This document shows positions 8,674 to 18,202 of a stretch of 56,782 nucleotides of DNA, piece by piece. The DNA comes from Bin55 sp964511425. GTDB taxonomy: Bacteria > Pseudomonadota > Gammaproteobacteria > Pseudomonadales > Azotimanducaceae. The stretch lies in contig CAZEFI010000009.1 in assembly GCA_964511425.1 (NCBI GenBank), positions 1 to 56,782 on the forward strand, given 5' to 3'. Each line of letters opens with the position of its first letter. Position 1 is the first letter of the stretch. The translations under genes were made by a program, and so were the position numbers. The notes beneath the pieces are model-generated. The model searched no databases. It saw only the letters and a list, made by a program, of their open reading frames with translations, and was not told where the DNA came from.

Positions 8674-9048
8674 ATGACCACAGCGACGATCAGTCTGCTC
8701 GTTCAAGGCAGTCCATTTCATTCGAACGCGTGCGAACAAGCGTTGGAATTTGCAAAAGCTATCGTTCGCAACGGTCACCAACTCTTCCAAGTATTTTTCT
8801 ACAAGGATGCAGTTCTCATAGCAAATCAATCGCATACCATCCCTACGGACGAACGCAACATACAACAAGATTGGATCGACTTTGCAACAACAGAAAATAT
8901 CAAACTAAGTGTTTGTGTTGGCGCATGTGAACGACGGGGTATTCACAGTACATTGGGTGCAAATAAGGGTACCGTCTTCGATGTCGTTGGACTTGGCCAA
9001 TTAACAGAAGCTATGTTCGAATCCGATCGCCTGGTGACGTTTCATTGA
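8674..9048 (+). CDS. tusD: sulfurtransferase subunit TusD/DsrE
   Basis: First gene of the sulfur-relay operon. TusD accepts persulfide sulfur (from TusA in E. coli) and passes it to TusE for 2-thiouridine formation in tRNA wobble uridines; the DsrE homologue does the same in sulfur oxidisers. The 124-residue DsrE fold starts ISLLVQGSPFHSNACEQALEFA (partly shown). The persulfide cysteine lies in LSVCVGACERRGI. The stop overlaps the tusC start by four bases (ATGA). No dsrAB is present, so the tRNA-modification role is more likely. Confidence 0.9.
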   Translation: MTTATISLLVQGSPFHSNACEQALEFAKAIVRNGHQLFQVFFYKDAVLIANQSHTIPTDERNIQQDWIDFATTENIKLSVCVGACERRGIHSTLGANKGTVFDVVGLGQLTEAMFESDRLVTFH

Positions 9049-9392
9049 TGAAATCTGTTCTATATGCAATTCGTGAGAAACCAGGAAATTCAGCAAACGA
9101 AACCATTGATGCAGTCCTCGTCAGTGGAATAATGAATCAAACAACGACGGTTGTATTTTTTGATGATGGGGTCTTTCAACTCACCAGTAATCTTGACTCC
9201 ATAAATATGAAAGACACGAAAATGAAGTGGTCGGCACTTGCTACCTACGGCGTCGAGCAAGTGTATGTTTTGCAAGCGAGCATCAAAGAGAGAGCTATTG
9301 ATTCCAGGCAATTACCTGATTGGGTTGAACCAATCGACGAACCCGATCTCAAAAGAATGTTGCACTCCGCACACTTTGTTATCAGCGATTAA
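9045..9392 (+). CDS. tusC: sulfurtransferase subunit TusC/DsrF
   Basis: 115-residue DsrF-like subunit, a structural partner in the TusBCD hexamer. The recognisable core is ANETIDAVLVSGIM followed by TTVVFFDDGVFQL, then a C-terminal QVYVLQASIKERAI segment. The gene is coupled to its neighbours at both ends: a four-base overlap with tusD and a TAATG junction with tusB. The N-terminal MMKSVLYAIREKP strand is shorter and less hydrophobic than in many TusC proteins. Confidence 0.85.
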   Translation: MMKSVLYAIREKPGNSANETIDAVLVSGIMNQTTTVVFFDDGVFQLTSNLDSINMKDTKMKWSALATYGVEQVYVLQASIKERAIDSRQLPDWVEPIDEPDLKRMLHSAHFVISD

Positions 9393-9640
9393 TGCTTCAT
9401 ATTGTCAGTAGTTCAGAAGGTTACTCTGCTTGTAGGAAGTGCCTGTTCTCAAGCGACAAAGTAATATTTCTTGGGGATGGAGTCTATGCACTGGAGCCAA
9501 CCGATTGCGAGCATACTTTTGCAATCTTGCAAGATGTCACAGCTCGCGGTGTATCGCTCCACCCATCAGTAAAGGGTATCGACTATGACGAATTCGTCGA
9601 ACTAGTGGTCTCAACTCCGAATTCGGTGACGTGGAAGTGA
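9392..9640 (+). CDS. tusB: sulfurtransferase subunit TusB/DsrH
   Basis: Third subunit of TusBCD, 82 residues against about 95 in E. coli. It starts MLHIVSSSEGYSACRKCLFSSDKVIFLGDGVYAL (partly shown), the standard DsrH opening, and ends in a short DEFVELVVSTPNSVTWK. Its start shares one base with the tusC stop, and its last ten bases overlap tusE. Confidence 0.85.
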   Translation: MLHIVSSSEGYSACRKCLFSSDKVIFLGDGVYALEPTDCEHTFAILQDVTARGVSLHPSVKGIDYDEFVELVVSTPNSVTWK

Positions 9641-9942
9641 TTGAATTCAACGCTGAAGGATTTCTCCTTGATCCCAATCAGTGGAACTCTAACATAGCGA
9701 TAGAAATTGCAGCAGAAAACAATATTAGACTTACCGACGCACATTGGACCGTAATAAATGCCGCACGGTCTTTTTATGCAAAAACTGGCATCAGCCCATC
9801 CATGCGACCTCTGGTCAGGTTGATAGCGAATGAAGACCAGACTCTTGCGAGTTCTATCGTGCTCGCGCAACTGTTTACACCACAAGTGACTCGAAGAGTG
9901 GCACAAATCAGCGGCTTACCAAAACCGTCAGACTGCATCTAG
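9631..9942 (+). CDS. tusE: sulfur carrier TusE/DsrC
   Basis: Receives persulfide from TusBCD on its C-terminal cysteine and hands it to MnmA on tRNA. The family core is intact: FLLDPNQWN, AENNIRLTDAHWTVINAARSFY (partly shown), GISPSMRPLVRL, and the C-terminal GLPKPSDCI with the penultimate active cysteine. The second upstream cysteine found in dissimilatory DsrC is absent, which fits TusE. It starts at GTG within the end of tusB. Confidence 0.9.
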   Translation: MEVIEFNAEGFLLDPNQWNSNIAIEIAAENNIRLTDAHWTVINAARSFYAKTGISPSMRPLVRLIANEDQTLASSIVLAQLFTPQVTRRVAQISGLPKPSDCI

Positions 9943-10013
9943 TGCATCCCACTGAATATCGGACTGAGCTCGAACGGATTAGAACTTAGGATTGGTGCAT
10001 CCTGGACTCCCAA

Positions 10014-11405
10014 ATGAACATTTCTCGTAGGCAGTACCTCCTAGGTGCAGGAGCGATCACATCAGTATCACTATTGAGTGGTTGCGTCGGCCCCTACTCC
10101 GCAACTTTCGGCAACAATGCTTCGTATCTCACCAAGATTCTTAAGCCGCAAAATCACAATGCACTCTATTATTGGATTGATGTTGTGCTACAACAGATCC
10201 GAGACCAAAGGCTGTTTACACCGAGAGCAGCGTACATCTTTGGATTGACCAATGCAGCAGGTTTCTTAGCTACCAACGGTATTTCACAATCGTACCAAGA
10301 ACCGTTTGATATCGGTCCAGGACCGACCGATGCTGATGAGGAAATTGCTTACGGCGTAGCGTTTGCCATCGCCGCTTCAGAAGTGTTACAACAACCGCTC
10401 GTGTTTGAGAGACGCAAGTTTCTCGCACAATACCCAGGCAGCAACGCAAAGACTAACGCGGTTAGGTGGGGAAATCATGTTGCGCGCAAGCTGCTCAAAC
10501 AGCGCACCAATGACGGTTCCGATGACAGTGAAGTTAACTACTATTTGAACCGGTATAAACGTCGGGGAGATGTGTTGCAATGGAGTCCGACTGGGCCGTT
10601 TTATGGAGCGCGGCCCGGTCCAGCCTTTGAATCATTTGCTCGCCCATTAGATCCAGGACAAGGCATGATCAAACCGTGGACGATGACCAGTGGTTCTCAG
10701 TTTCGTTCGAACGGCTTCTACGACCCGAAAAGCCCGGAATTTGCCGAAGCATTTCAACTCATCAAAGAGCTAGGTGGTACCAATAGTAGTGTTCGAACGG
10801 AAGACGAATCGAAAATAGCCTTATTCTGGGAGAACGGACCGTGGGGTGCAACCGTACCTGGACATTTCATGTTTATCGCGATTCAAGTACTACAAAATCG
10901 AGGACTCAGTTTTGTCGATCTAGCCAGAGCATTCGCACTGCTAGGGATGACTCAATGCGACGCTTCCATCAATGCTTGGGACAACAAATACTTCCACGAC
11001 ATCTTCCGCCCAGAAACTGCAATTCGAGTAAGGGCAAAGGACCTAGGAAATCCCGATCCTCGCGTTCGAAATCAAGACGATTGGCACAGTTACATTCCGA
11101 CTCCAGAGTTTCCTTCTTTCACGTCGGGACATTCAACATTTGGCGCAGCGGCAGCTGAAACGCTCAGTTTCATATGTGGACGAGACGATGTAGCTTTTTC
11201 AGGTAATTCGCCTGATCAAGTTATTTGGCCACAGCTGCAGGGTGTAGCGCGCCATTGGAATAGCTTCAGTCATATGGCTGAGGAAAACGGCATGAGTCGA
11301 ATCTATGGTGGTGTGCATTGGAGTATCGACAACACGGAAGGACAAAAGGCGGGAAGACTGCTCGCTCGACATGCAACCGAAACAATGTTTCTACCCAAGA
11401 ACTAA
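10014..11405 (+). CDS. vanadium-dependent haloperoxidase-like PAP2 protein, exported
   Basis: 463 residues. The N-terminus SRRQYLLGAGAITSVSLLSGC combines a twin-arginine motif with a lipobox (LSGC), so it is probably folded in the cytoplasm, exported by Tat and lipid-anchored. The C-terminal PAP2 pocket, which binds vanadate in haloperoxidases and phosphate in phosphatases, is recognisable: RPETAIR, then PSFTSGHS, then SRIYGGVHWSID, in the right order. Bacterial homologues include haloperoxidases and enzymes of unknown activity, so oxidation of halides is inferred. It sits with an outer-membrane protein gene 10 bases downstream; both interrupt the usual tus-serS neighbourhood. Confidence 0.8.
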   Translation: MNISRRQYLLGAGAITSVSLLSGCVGPYSATFGNNASYLTKILKPQNHNALYYWIDVVLQQIRDQRLFTPRAAYIFGLTNAAGFLATNGISQSYQEPFDIGPGPTDADEEIAYGVAFAIAASEVLQQPLVFERRKFLAQYPGSNAKTNAVRWGNHVARKLLKQRTNDGSDDSEVNYYLNRYKRRGDVLQWSPTGPFYGARPGPAFESFARPLDPGQGMIKPWTMTSGSQFRSNGFYDPKSPEFAEAFQLIKELGGTNSSVRTEDESKIALFWENGPWGATVPGHFMFIAIQVLQNRGLSFVDLARAFALLGMTQCDASINAWDNKYFHDIFRPETAIRVRAKDLGNPDPRVRNQDDWHSYIPTPEFPSFTSGHSTFGAAAAETLSFICGRDDVAFSGNSPDQVIWPQLQGVARHWNSFSHMAEENGMSRIYGGVHWSIDNTEGQKAGRLLARHATETMFLPKN

Positions 11406-11415
11406 TACTACACCG

Positions 11416-12459
11416 ATGAACCGCCACAAATTCTGGTTACTTTTCTTTTTCGGCATTGGACTGGCAGTGAACTCCCCATCATCGTTCGGAGAGCGTTTTT
11501 CTCTAAACTACGATCGACTGTCAGCAATTGAAGGGCCGATCGCTTTAGAAATAGGAGATATAACTTTTAGACTTTCCGGTTCAATGGATCTGGAGTCTCT
11601 TACGAGAATGAACACTGACGCGACCATGAACAATCTGTTCTCCACGTTGGAATTGAGTTTTAACACTCAGCTTCCCAATCGCTGGCGTGTCCAAGGATTG
11701 GTTCTTGGGGAAGTGTCCACAGCATCCAACCCACGTCGCATCATTGATGACTTTGATTACGTGAAGCGCTTAGCACTCTTTGTATCAGGGACCTGGGGAA
11801 GGTTCTTGATCGGAGACCTTCATCGGCTCGTCCGCGGAGACACACGTCGAGTCTCAAATGCTGGAGATAGCTACCTCTACTTCGACGACTTCTTAGGAAA
11901 GCTAGAACAGCGCAATGGTGGTTATCGAGGCCGATACGGTCCTTGGGTAGTTTTGGCGGTGTTCGATCAGGATAGTGATTTCGACTGCGGTATGGTATCG
12001 CAACGACCTCTAGGCGATAAAGACTTTCGCTTCACACTCCGCGGGATGAAAGGCACATATGAAACCAAAGCAAAAACGGGTATTTACGCTACCCAAGGTG
12101 TTGTATCAGTCGGCGAAATGATCTACGGGAGCACTCTATTCGATGTTTCGTTGGGGTATGAAGAACTCATACCGAGCGTCCCGCAACTTGGAGGCGCAAC
12201 CGTCAAGACACGCACATTCTTATCCCAAGGAGTACTCAGGAAATTTGGTGTGTTGAGTGCGTCTGTAGAAACATACATCGGAAAATTTGATGGCGAGCGC
12301 GAGTTATCCGCAGCTGTTGGTGTGCAATACGACATAGCTCGCGGTCTATCTGCGAACTTCGGCTGGAATTACTGGTACACTCACAGTGCGTTTAGGAGTA
12401 CCGAGATCTCTAATCATCGAGACTCCGAATTGACATTCAGTTTGCAGTACGATTTCTAG
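11416..12459 (+). CDS. outer-membrane beta-barrel (porin-like) protein
   Basis: 347 residues beginning at the ATG at 11416, where a signal peptide (MNRHKFWLLFFFGIGLAVNSPSSFG) follows directly. The frame is open further upstream, but only inside the haloperoxidase gene. The mature sequence has alternating strand patterns, short glycine-containing turns and a final LQYDF, the terminal aromatic residue typical of BAM-assembled barrels. The segment YVKRLALFVSGTWGRFLIGD resembles gram-negative general porins. Ten bases separate it from the haloperoxidase-like gene, so they are probably one operon. Confidence 0.7.
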   Translation: MNRHKFWLLFFFGIGLAVNSPSSFGERFSLNYDRLSAIEGPIALEIGDITFRLSGSMDLESLTRMNTDATMNNLFSTLELSFNTQLPNRWRVQGLVLGEVSTASNPRRIIDDFDYVKRLALFVSGTWGRFLIGDLHRLVRGDTRRVSNAGDSYLYFDDFLGKLEQRNGGYRGRYGPWVVLAVFDQDSDFDCGMVSQRPLGDKDFRFTLRGMKGTYETKAKTGIYATQGVVSVGEMIYGSTLFDVSLGYEELIPSVPQLGGATVKTRTFLSQGVLRKFGVLSASVETYIGKFDGERELSAAVGVQYDIARGLSANFGWNYWYTHSAFRSTEISNHRDSELTFSLQYDF

Positions 12460-12503
12460 CGCGTAATCTCGCACAAAGACGTATTTCACAGTTTAGCACC
12501 CTG

Positions 12504-13775
12504 CTAGAACTTGAGGACTTCGACGCCTCCCATAAAAGGTACCAGTGCTTCAGGTAACCGCACACTTCCATCTGCTAGCTGATTGTTTTCCAGAATGGCT
12601 AGCAATGTCCGACCGATTGCTAAGCCAGAACCGTTCAAAGTATGGACTAACTCAGTTTGCGCGGTCGGTTCGGGCCGGAATCTCGCTCGTGCCCGACGGG
12701 CTTGAAAATCCACGAAATTACTGCACGAAGATACTTCTCGATAACGATCAAATCCCGGTAACCAAACTTCCAAGTCTATGGTCTTAGCGGCCGCAAAACC
12801 CAAATCACCTCCGCAAAGCACAACTGCGCGGTAGGGCAGTTCTAAGCGCTGGAGAATGGTTTCAGCGTGTTTGGTAAGCTCGTCAAGCGTGTTCCACGAA
12901 GTGTCGGGATGAGTAATATGCACAAGTTCCACTTTTTCAAATTGATGTACCCGTATCAGCCCCCTAGTGTCCTTCCCGTGGCTTCCTGATTCTCGACGAA
13001 AACATGGTGTATGACTTACGTACCGAAGCGGTAGCTCTGACGCTTCAAGAATCTGATCTCGCACCATGTTCGTTATCGGCACTTCCGCAGTAGGAATCAG
13101 AAATCGATCGATCTCGCCTCGAACAAAAAACACATCGTCTTCAAATTTCGGTAGCTGACCGGTCGCGGTCATCGTTTCTCGGTTAACAATGAAGGGTACA
13201 TAAAGTTCTTCGTAGCCATGCTCCGATATATGAATATCCAACATGAACTGAATCAAGCAACGATGCAACTTTGCTAAATCGCCTTTTAATACCGAAAATC
13301 TGCTTCCCGATATGCGGACCGAAGCTTCAAAGTCCAGTGACGTCCCGGCAATTTCTACGTGGTCTTTAGGTTCGAAATCAAACTCGGGTTTGTCACCCCA
13401 AACACGTAGTTCCACGTTATCGTCTTCAGTGTCACCTGGTGGGACACTATTGTCTGGCAGGTTAGGTATATCTAGCAGAAAGTCATGCAATGAGTCTTGA
13501 ACTTGTTGGAATTCGCCTCGGAGTTCGTCTAGTCGCGCACCAAGGTCCCCAACCTCGGCAACCAAGGGACTTATGTCTTCACCTTTGTGTTTCGCTACAC
13601 CAATGTGTTTAGACTTTACGTTACGTTCATGTTGCAGTGCTTCGACTCTGGTTTGCAATCGGTGCCGAGCTTTTTCGAGGTTATGGTAAGTCGCGAGATC
13701 TAGCTCGAAGCCTCGAACCTTCAGAGCTTCGGCAATGGCTTCTGGATCTTGTCGAAATCGTCTAGGATCGAGCAC
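12504..13775 (-). CDS. serS: seryl-tRNA synthetase
   Basis: Charges tRNA-Ser with serine. The N-terminal coiled-coil arm that grips the long variable arm spans about residues 30-105. The class II motifs are present: FRRESGSHGKDTRGLIRVHQ (motif 2) and NGSGLAIGRTLLAILE (motif 3). 423 residues is full length. It starts at GTG with an AAGGAG site seven bases upstream. It lies downstream of rarA on the minus strand, as in other gammaproteobacteria, and close to tRNA-Ser. Confidence 0.97.
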   Translation of the reverse strand: MLDPRRFRQDPEAIAEALKVRGFELDLATYHNLEKARHRLQTRVEALQHERNVKSKHIGVAKHKGEDISPLVAEVGDLGARLDELRGEFQQVQDSLHDFLLDIPNLPDNSVPPGDTEDDNVELRVWGDKPEFDFEPKDHVEIAGTSLDFEASVRISGSRFSVLKGDLAKLHRCLIQFMLDIHISEHGYEELYVPFIVNRETMTATGQLPKFEDDVFFVRGEIDRFLIPTAEVPITNMVRDQILEASELPLRYVSHTPCFRRESGSHGKDTRGLIRVHQFEKVELVHITHPDTSWNTLDELTKHAETILQRLELPYRAVVLCGGDLGFAAAKTIDLEVWLPGFDRYREVSSCSNFVDFQARRARARFRPEPTAQTELVHTLNGSGLAIGRTLLAILENNQLADGSVRLPEALVPFMGGVEVLKF

Positions 13776-13848
13776 GATCTAACTCCTTGTGTGGTGTAGT
13801 AGGTACTGAACGCAACCAACTTTCACGGTCGCGCCTTTGAGGAAATCA

Positions 13849-15126
13849 CTATTGACACTTCGCGGACCGTTTAAGTTCCCGTAAACGAGCTAGGTGTTCC
13901 CCAATCTTCTTCTCTAAGCCGCGATCTGTTGGTCGATAGAACTGGCGTTCAGGCATTTCATCTGGGAAATAGTGCTCGTCCGAAACGAAAGCCTCTGCTT
14001 CATCGTGGGCATAGCGATATCCTTTTCCATAGTCTAACTCTGCCATTAATTCTGTGGGTGCATTACGAAACCGAAGTGGTACTGGCCAAGCTGGATTCTC
14101 GCTAACCTGTTTTCGTACCTCTTTAAATGCTAAGTAGGTCGCATTGCTCTTCGGTACCGAAGCTAGATACAAAACTGCCTGTGCGAGGGACAGTTCACCT
14201 TCAGGACTACCCAATCTAGAGTAAGTGTCCCACGCGTCGAGTGTTATAGACAGTGCTCTTGTATCCGCTAGTCCAATGTCTTCAGAAGCAAAACGTACGA
14301 GTCGTCGAGCAATATACAGTGGATCACAGCCTCCGTCAAGCATCCGCATGAACCAATACAAGGATGCGTCAGGGTCACTCCCGCGTAGTGCTTTGTGTAA
14401 TGCCGAAATTTGATCGTAGAAGTGCTCGCCACGCTTGTCGAAAGTACGGTATGTCTGACCCATGACCGTTTCAAGATGTACCTTGGTAATGACATTTTCA
14501 TTGGCCAATTGAGTACTAAATTCGAGCAAGCTCAATACGCGTCTCGCATCGCCATCAGCGTAGTTACACATTAACTCAATACATTCATCGTCAACTTTTA
14601 GTGTGGAATACTCTAAAGATATAGCTCGTCTCACAACTGCTGAAAGTTCATCAACAGTGAGTTTCTGCAACACAAACACTCGAGTGCGCGACAGTAACGG
14701 TGCAATCACTTCAAACGAAGGATTCTCAGTTGTAGCACCAATGAACGTGATCGTCCCGTCTTCGACGTGTGGTAAAAAAGCATCCTGCTGAGCTTTGTTA
14801 AAACGATGAACTTCGTCGATAAACACAACCGTGCGCGTCGGCATTGAAGTTCGTGCCGTCGCGAGTGCTGCACGTACGTCCTTCAATCCTGACGATACTG
14901 CAGACATTTCCAACAATTGTGCGTCAGCATTGTTTACTAGAGCTCGAGCGAGAGTGGTTTTACCCGATCCTGGTGGTCCCCACAAAATCATCGAATGTAT
15001 CTGATTGCTCTGCGCTAACAGCATAAGTGGTTTATCTGGTCCGAGGAGATGCTGTTGCCCAACAAAGTTTTCTAGGTTTGTTGGTCGTACTCGTGCTGCT
15101 AAAGGACGATGTGAGAAGTCACTCAT
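13849..15126 (-). CDS. rarA: replication-associated recombination protein RarA (MgsA)
   Basis: AAA+ ATPase related to clamp loaders that acts at stalled forks. It starts MSDFSHRPLAARVRPTNLE (the usual N-terminal PLA.R.RP pattern); Walker A is GPPGSGKTTLAR, Walker B VVFIDEVHRFN, and the sensor segment GATTENPSFEV. The C-terminal tetramerisation region includes LDYGKGYRYAHD and the YFPDEM motif. The start at 15126 overlaps the lolA stop by eight bases, so I prefer it to the open frame reaching 15201. Confidence 0.95.
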   Translation of the reverse strand: MSDFSHRPLAARVRPTNLENFVGQQHLLGPDKPLMLLAQSNQIHSMILWGPPGSGKTTLARALVNNADAQLLEMSAVSSGLKDVRAALATARTSMPTRTVVFIDEVHRFNKAQQDAFLPHVEDGTITFIGATTENPSFEVIAPLLSRTRVFVLQKLTVDELSAVVRRAISLEYSTLKVDDECIELMCNYADGDARRVLSLLEFSTQLANENVITKVHLETVMGQTYRTFDKRGEHFYDQISALHKALRGSDPDASLYWFMRMLDGGCDPLYIARRLVRFASEDIGLADTRALSITLDAWDTYSRLGSPEGELSLAQAVLYLASVPKSNATYLAFKEVRKQVSENPAWPVPLRFRNAPTELMAELDYGKGYRYAHDEAEAFVSDEHYFPDEMPERQFYRPTDRGLEKKIGEHLARLRELKRSAKCQ

Positions 15127-15817
15127 CGTCGTCAACGGGCTGGTCGAGTTTTTTCGTTCGTTGGTCAATGACTTCGGTACCCTCCGACACTTCGAGCTCA
15201 AACTCGTCGTTATCTAATGGGATGTTTATCTTCACGTCGGTAAATTTGAACTGATTTACTGTGTTCAGGTGATCGAGGATCTCGATAGTTTTCAATTTTT
15301 CGGCTTCAAAGATTATTTTTAGCCGGACAAAGTCTTGTCCTTGTTCGAGAGGCAAAAGCGTGTATTGATCGTCTTCAAATTCGATCTCAAACTTTTCAAG
15401 AATCTCGATGGTCGAAGTCAATATTAGGTTGGCAAAGGAGGTTTGACTTTCGATGTCAAACGTCGATATTGTTAGTTGTTCTAAATCCGGGTCGTAGACA
15501 CGTCTTGTGTCCTCAGTAACCAAGATGTACTGTTCAAACGGTTCTGAAACTTCCCACAGAAACTTGCCACTACGATCGAATACGACGCGCCCCGATTGGC
15601 TAATTTCAGTTGCTCCACTCTGTGCAATCGCAATTTGCGAAAATGAAGCTTGGAAAGTCTCGATATTTAGCAGCTGTTTTGCGAGTGCTTCCCGATACCG
15701 ATTTGATAGCTCGTCCGATTGCGCAATCGATCCCCAAGAAGCAAGCAGTACAAGTGTGATCCAACAAACTTGCCGGTTAAGCGGCGTTAACGAGTACACG
15801 ACGATTCCCCGATTCAT
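15119..15817 (-). CDS. lolA: outer-membrane lipoprotein carrier LolA
   Basis: Periplasmic chaperone that carries lipoproteins from LolCDE to LolB. After a signal peptide (about MNRGIVVYSLTPLNRQVCW then ITLVLLASWGSIAQS) comes the LolA core: LLNIETFQASFSQ, SGRVVFDRSGKFLWEVSEPFEQ (partly shown), VYDPDLEQLTI and VKINIPLDNDEFE. About 232 residues with signal. I start at the ATG at 15815-15817, which overlaps ftsK by 41 bases; a GTG at 15799 preceded by GGGGA is a real alternative. The acidic C-terminal tail (DQPVDDDE) is unusual. Confidence 0.9.
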   Translation of the reverse strand: MNRGIVVYSLTPLNRQVCWITLVLLASWGSIAQSDELSNRYREALAKQLLNIETFQASFSQIAIAQSGATEISQSGRVVFDRSGKFLWEVSEPFEQYILVTEDTRRVYDPDLEQLTISTFDIESQTSFANLILTSTIEILEKFEIEFEDDQYTLLPLEQGQDFVRLKIIFEAEKLKTIEILDHLNTVNQFKFTDVKINIPLDNDEFELEVSEGTEVIDQRTKKLDQPVDDDE

Positions 15818-18065
15818 CCGGTGCTGTAGTGATGCCCGCGTCTTCCATACACTCCACAATCCGCGCAGCTCGGTTATACCCGATCCGAAAACGTCTTTGA
15901 ATCGAGGAAATTGATACCTTTTGTTTTTCAACAACAAATCTAACCGCATCATCATATAGTTCATCTGACTCGTCCACATTATCAGTAGAGAACACCGAAC
16001 CTGCTGTGGGTTCTACAGTACCTTGAGTGATTTCTGCCCGATAATCGGGTGATTGCTTCGCGCGCCACGAGTCAGCAATGCTCATGACATCGGCGTCCGA
16101 AACAAAAGCTCCGTGCACTCTTATTGGTACTCCACTTCCCGGTGGCAAATAAAGCATGTCACCGTGTCCTAGGAGTTGTTCCGCTCCACCTTGATCCAGG
16201 ACCGTTCGAGAGTCGATCTGACTAGACACTTGAAAACTGATCCGGGCCGGAATGTTCGCTTTGATCAGTCCAGTGATCACGTCGACAGATGGCCGTTGTG
16301 TTGCCAGAATCAAATGAATCCCAGCCGCCCTTGCCTTTTGCGCCAAACGCGCAATGAGTTGTTCAACCTTTTTACCAACAATCATCATCATGTCAGCAAA
16401 CTCGTCGACTATCACGACGATGAGCGGCAACTTCGTGAGTGCCGTGGATTCGTCTAACATATCAAAGGGGCGCAATGGATCAGGTATGGGCTCACCGCGC
16501 GCGGTTGCCTCATCGATTTTTGAGTTAAAGCCCGCTATATTTCGTACATTCAGAGATGCCATGAGTTGATATCTTCGTTCCATCTCTGCAATACACCAAT
16601 TGAGTGCATGAGCAGCTTCTTGCATGTCGGTGACTACTGGTGTTAAGAGATGCGGAATATTCTCATACATTGATAGTTCGAGCATTTTTGGATCTATGAG
16701 GATGATCCGAACCTGCTCGGGTGTCGCATTTAGTAACAGACTCACGAGCATGCCGTTAAGACAAACCGATTTTCCAGATCCCGTTGTGCCCGCGACAAGT
16801 AAGTGTGGCATCTTTTCAATGTCGACGAACACGGGATTTCCAGCGACATCTCGACCCAGTGCCAAGCTAAGTGGTGTGCGGAATCTGACACTACCACCCG
16901 ACTCCAATACCTGACGCAAGAAAACGATCGCTCGATCGTCGTTTGGAATTTCAATACCAACGACGGACTTTCCTGGAATCACTTCGACCACCCGCACGCT
17001 GATGACTGCCAACGAGCGCGCAAGATCCTTTACCAACGCAGAAATCTTGCTCACTTTAATTCCAGGTGCTGGTTGAATCTCAAATCGTGTGACTACAGGA
17101 CCGGTCATCACTGACACGACTTCTGCCTCGACTCCAAAGTCTGCCAACTTGCTTCCAAGTTCGTCGGCGATTCGATTAATCGATTCCGCTGCACGACTAG
17201 AAACCAGTTCCTGCCTCTGTTCCTCTAACAGTTGGACCGACGGAAACTCTGTACTTTGAGTTTTCCGTTTAAGATTTGAACTAACTGCTTGTCGTGTTTG
17301 AGATCGTTGTGTCGAACTGCGTTCAGCTCCAACCGTGGGTTGAACCCTTTCTTTCGTCTGCTTGCGCGTCCGTCGAGGTTTGCGTTCTCGTGTCGCCTCC
17401 GCCTTCGTTGACATTATCGCCGCTTGCATCGCTTTTCGCTCGCGACGTTGTGTTACCCGTTCGCTCGGTTTGGATTCGAATAGGTATCGGATTGGCACCG
17501 CCATCAGACGTATTACACCCAGTACCCCAAGTCCAACGTGTTCGAGGATCCAAAAGATTCGAAAACGAAGTAAAAGCCAGAGTCCAACGAATATTCCAGC
17601 TAAAGAACACAGCACCAGTACGTAGGTGCCTGTAAATCCATGGGTGAACAGTATTAAATACTTTCCGACATGACCGGACGCAACCCTTAAATCATCTGAA
17701 TAGCCTCCACTCCACAGACCACTCAACACACAAAGTCCACCGAGCGTCAGTAAGAAACCTCCACCCGCGAGTGTCCCATGCCACCACTTCAGCTGTTTAG
17801 AGTCAACCAAGATACCACCTACTTTCACGACGATGAGCACGGGTATCAGAAATGCAACGTAGCCGAATATCTCAATTAAGAGATTGGCACTGGTCGCTCC
17901 TATGCTACCAAGCAGATTCCGAATCGCAGCATTGTTCACCGCGAGTTGCCAAGCAGGGTCGAGCGGTTTGTATGAGATTAGTACGAGGAAGGTAAAAAGT
18001 GCTAGCAAACACAACAGTACGGTATTGCGTACTCGAGCCCGCAGAGCAATATCAAGTAGCTTCAT
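15777..18065 (-). CDS. ftsK: DNA translocase FtsK
   Basis: Pumps chromosome dimers through the division septum and activates XerCD at dif. Four to five membrane segments lie in the first 190 residues. A Lys/Arg/Thr-rich linker follows, shorter than in E. coli. The RecA-like motor has GTTGSGKSVCLNG (Walker A) and LIVVIVDEFADMMM (Walker B). The C-terminal gamma winged helix (ISSIQRRFRIGYNRAARIVE) recognises KOPS. About 762 residues from the ATG at 18063-18065 (MKLLDIALRARVRN); the frame opens back to a GTG at 18116, but the extra 17 residues lack family support. Confidence 0.95.
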   Translation of the reverse strand: MKLLDIALRARVRNTVLLCLLALFTFLVLISYKPLDPAWQLAVNNAAIRNLLGSIGATSANLLIEIFGYVAFLIPVLIVVKVGGILVDSKQLKWWHGTLAGGGFLLTLGGLCVLSGLWSGGYSDDLRVASGHVGKYLILFTHGFTGTYVLVLCSLAGIFVGLWLLLRFRIFWILEHVGLGVLGVIRLMAVPIRYLFESKPSERVTQRRERKAMQAAIMSTKAEATRERKPRRTRKQTKERVQPTVGAERSSTQRSQTRQAVSSNLKRKTQSTEFPSVQLLEEQRQELVSSRAAESINRIADELGSKLADFGVEAEVVSVMTGPVVTRFEIQPAPGIKVSKISALVKDLARSLAVISVRVVEVIPGKSVVGIEIPNDDRAIVFLRQVLESGGSVRFRTPLSLALGRDVAGNPVFVDIEKMPHLLVAGTTGSGKSVCLNGMLVSLLLNATPEQVRIILIDPKMLELSMYENIPHLLTPVVTDMQEAAHALNWCIAEMERRYQLMASLNVRNIAGFNSKIDEATARGEPIPDPLRPFDMLDESTALTKLPLIVVIVDEFADMMMIVGKKVEQLIARLAQKARAAGIHLILATQRPSVDVITGLIKANIPARISFQVSSQIDSRTVLDQGGAEQLLGHGDMLYLPPGSGVPIRVHGAFVSDADVMSIADSWRAKQSPDYRAEITQGTVEPTAGSVFSTDNVDESDELYDDAVRFVVEKQKVSISSIQRRFRIGYNRAARIVECMEDAGITTAPDESGNRRVLVNAA

Positions 18066-18202
18066 GCTAGTAGGGGAATACGTCCATCCATGAACAATAT
18101 ACAAGTATGATACCACATAAGCATGTGCTCACGCAATTAATGACGAGGTATGTTTATTATTTGAGAGTCGATTCATTTCTTCCCTATGGAGACTAATATC
18201 AC

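Noticed and set aside
8512..8868. Minus-strand frame of 118 codons across the tRNA-Ser gene
   Set aside because: It runs through the tRNA and into tusD; not a real gene.
9942..10006. Direct repeat GTGCATCC around the tusE stop
   Set aside because: Only eight bases and two copies; likely chance.
17294..17635. Long open frames opposite the ftsK linker region
   Set aside because: They mirror the low-complexity Arg/Thr-rich linker and lack start signals; shadows of ftsK.
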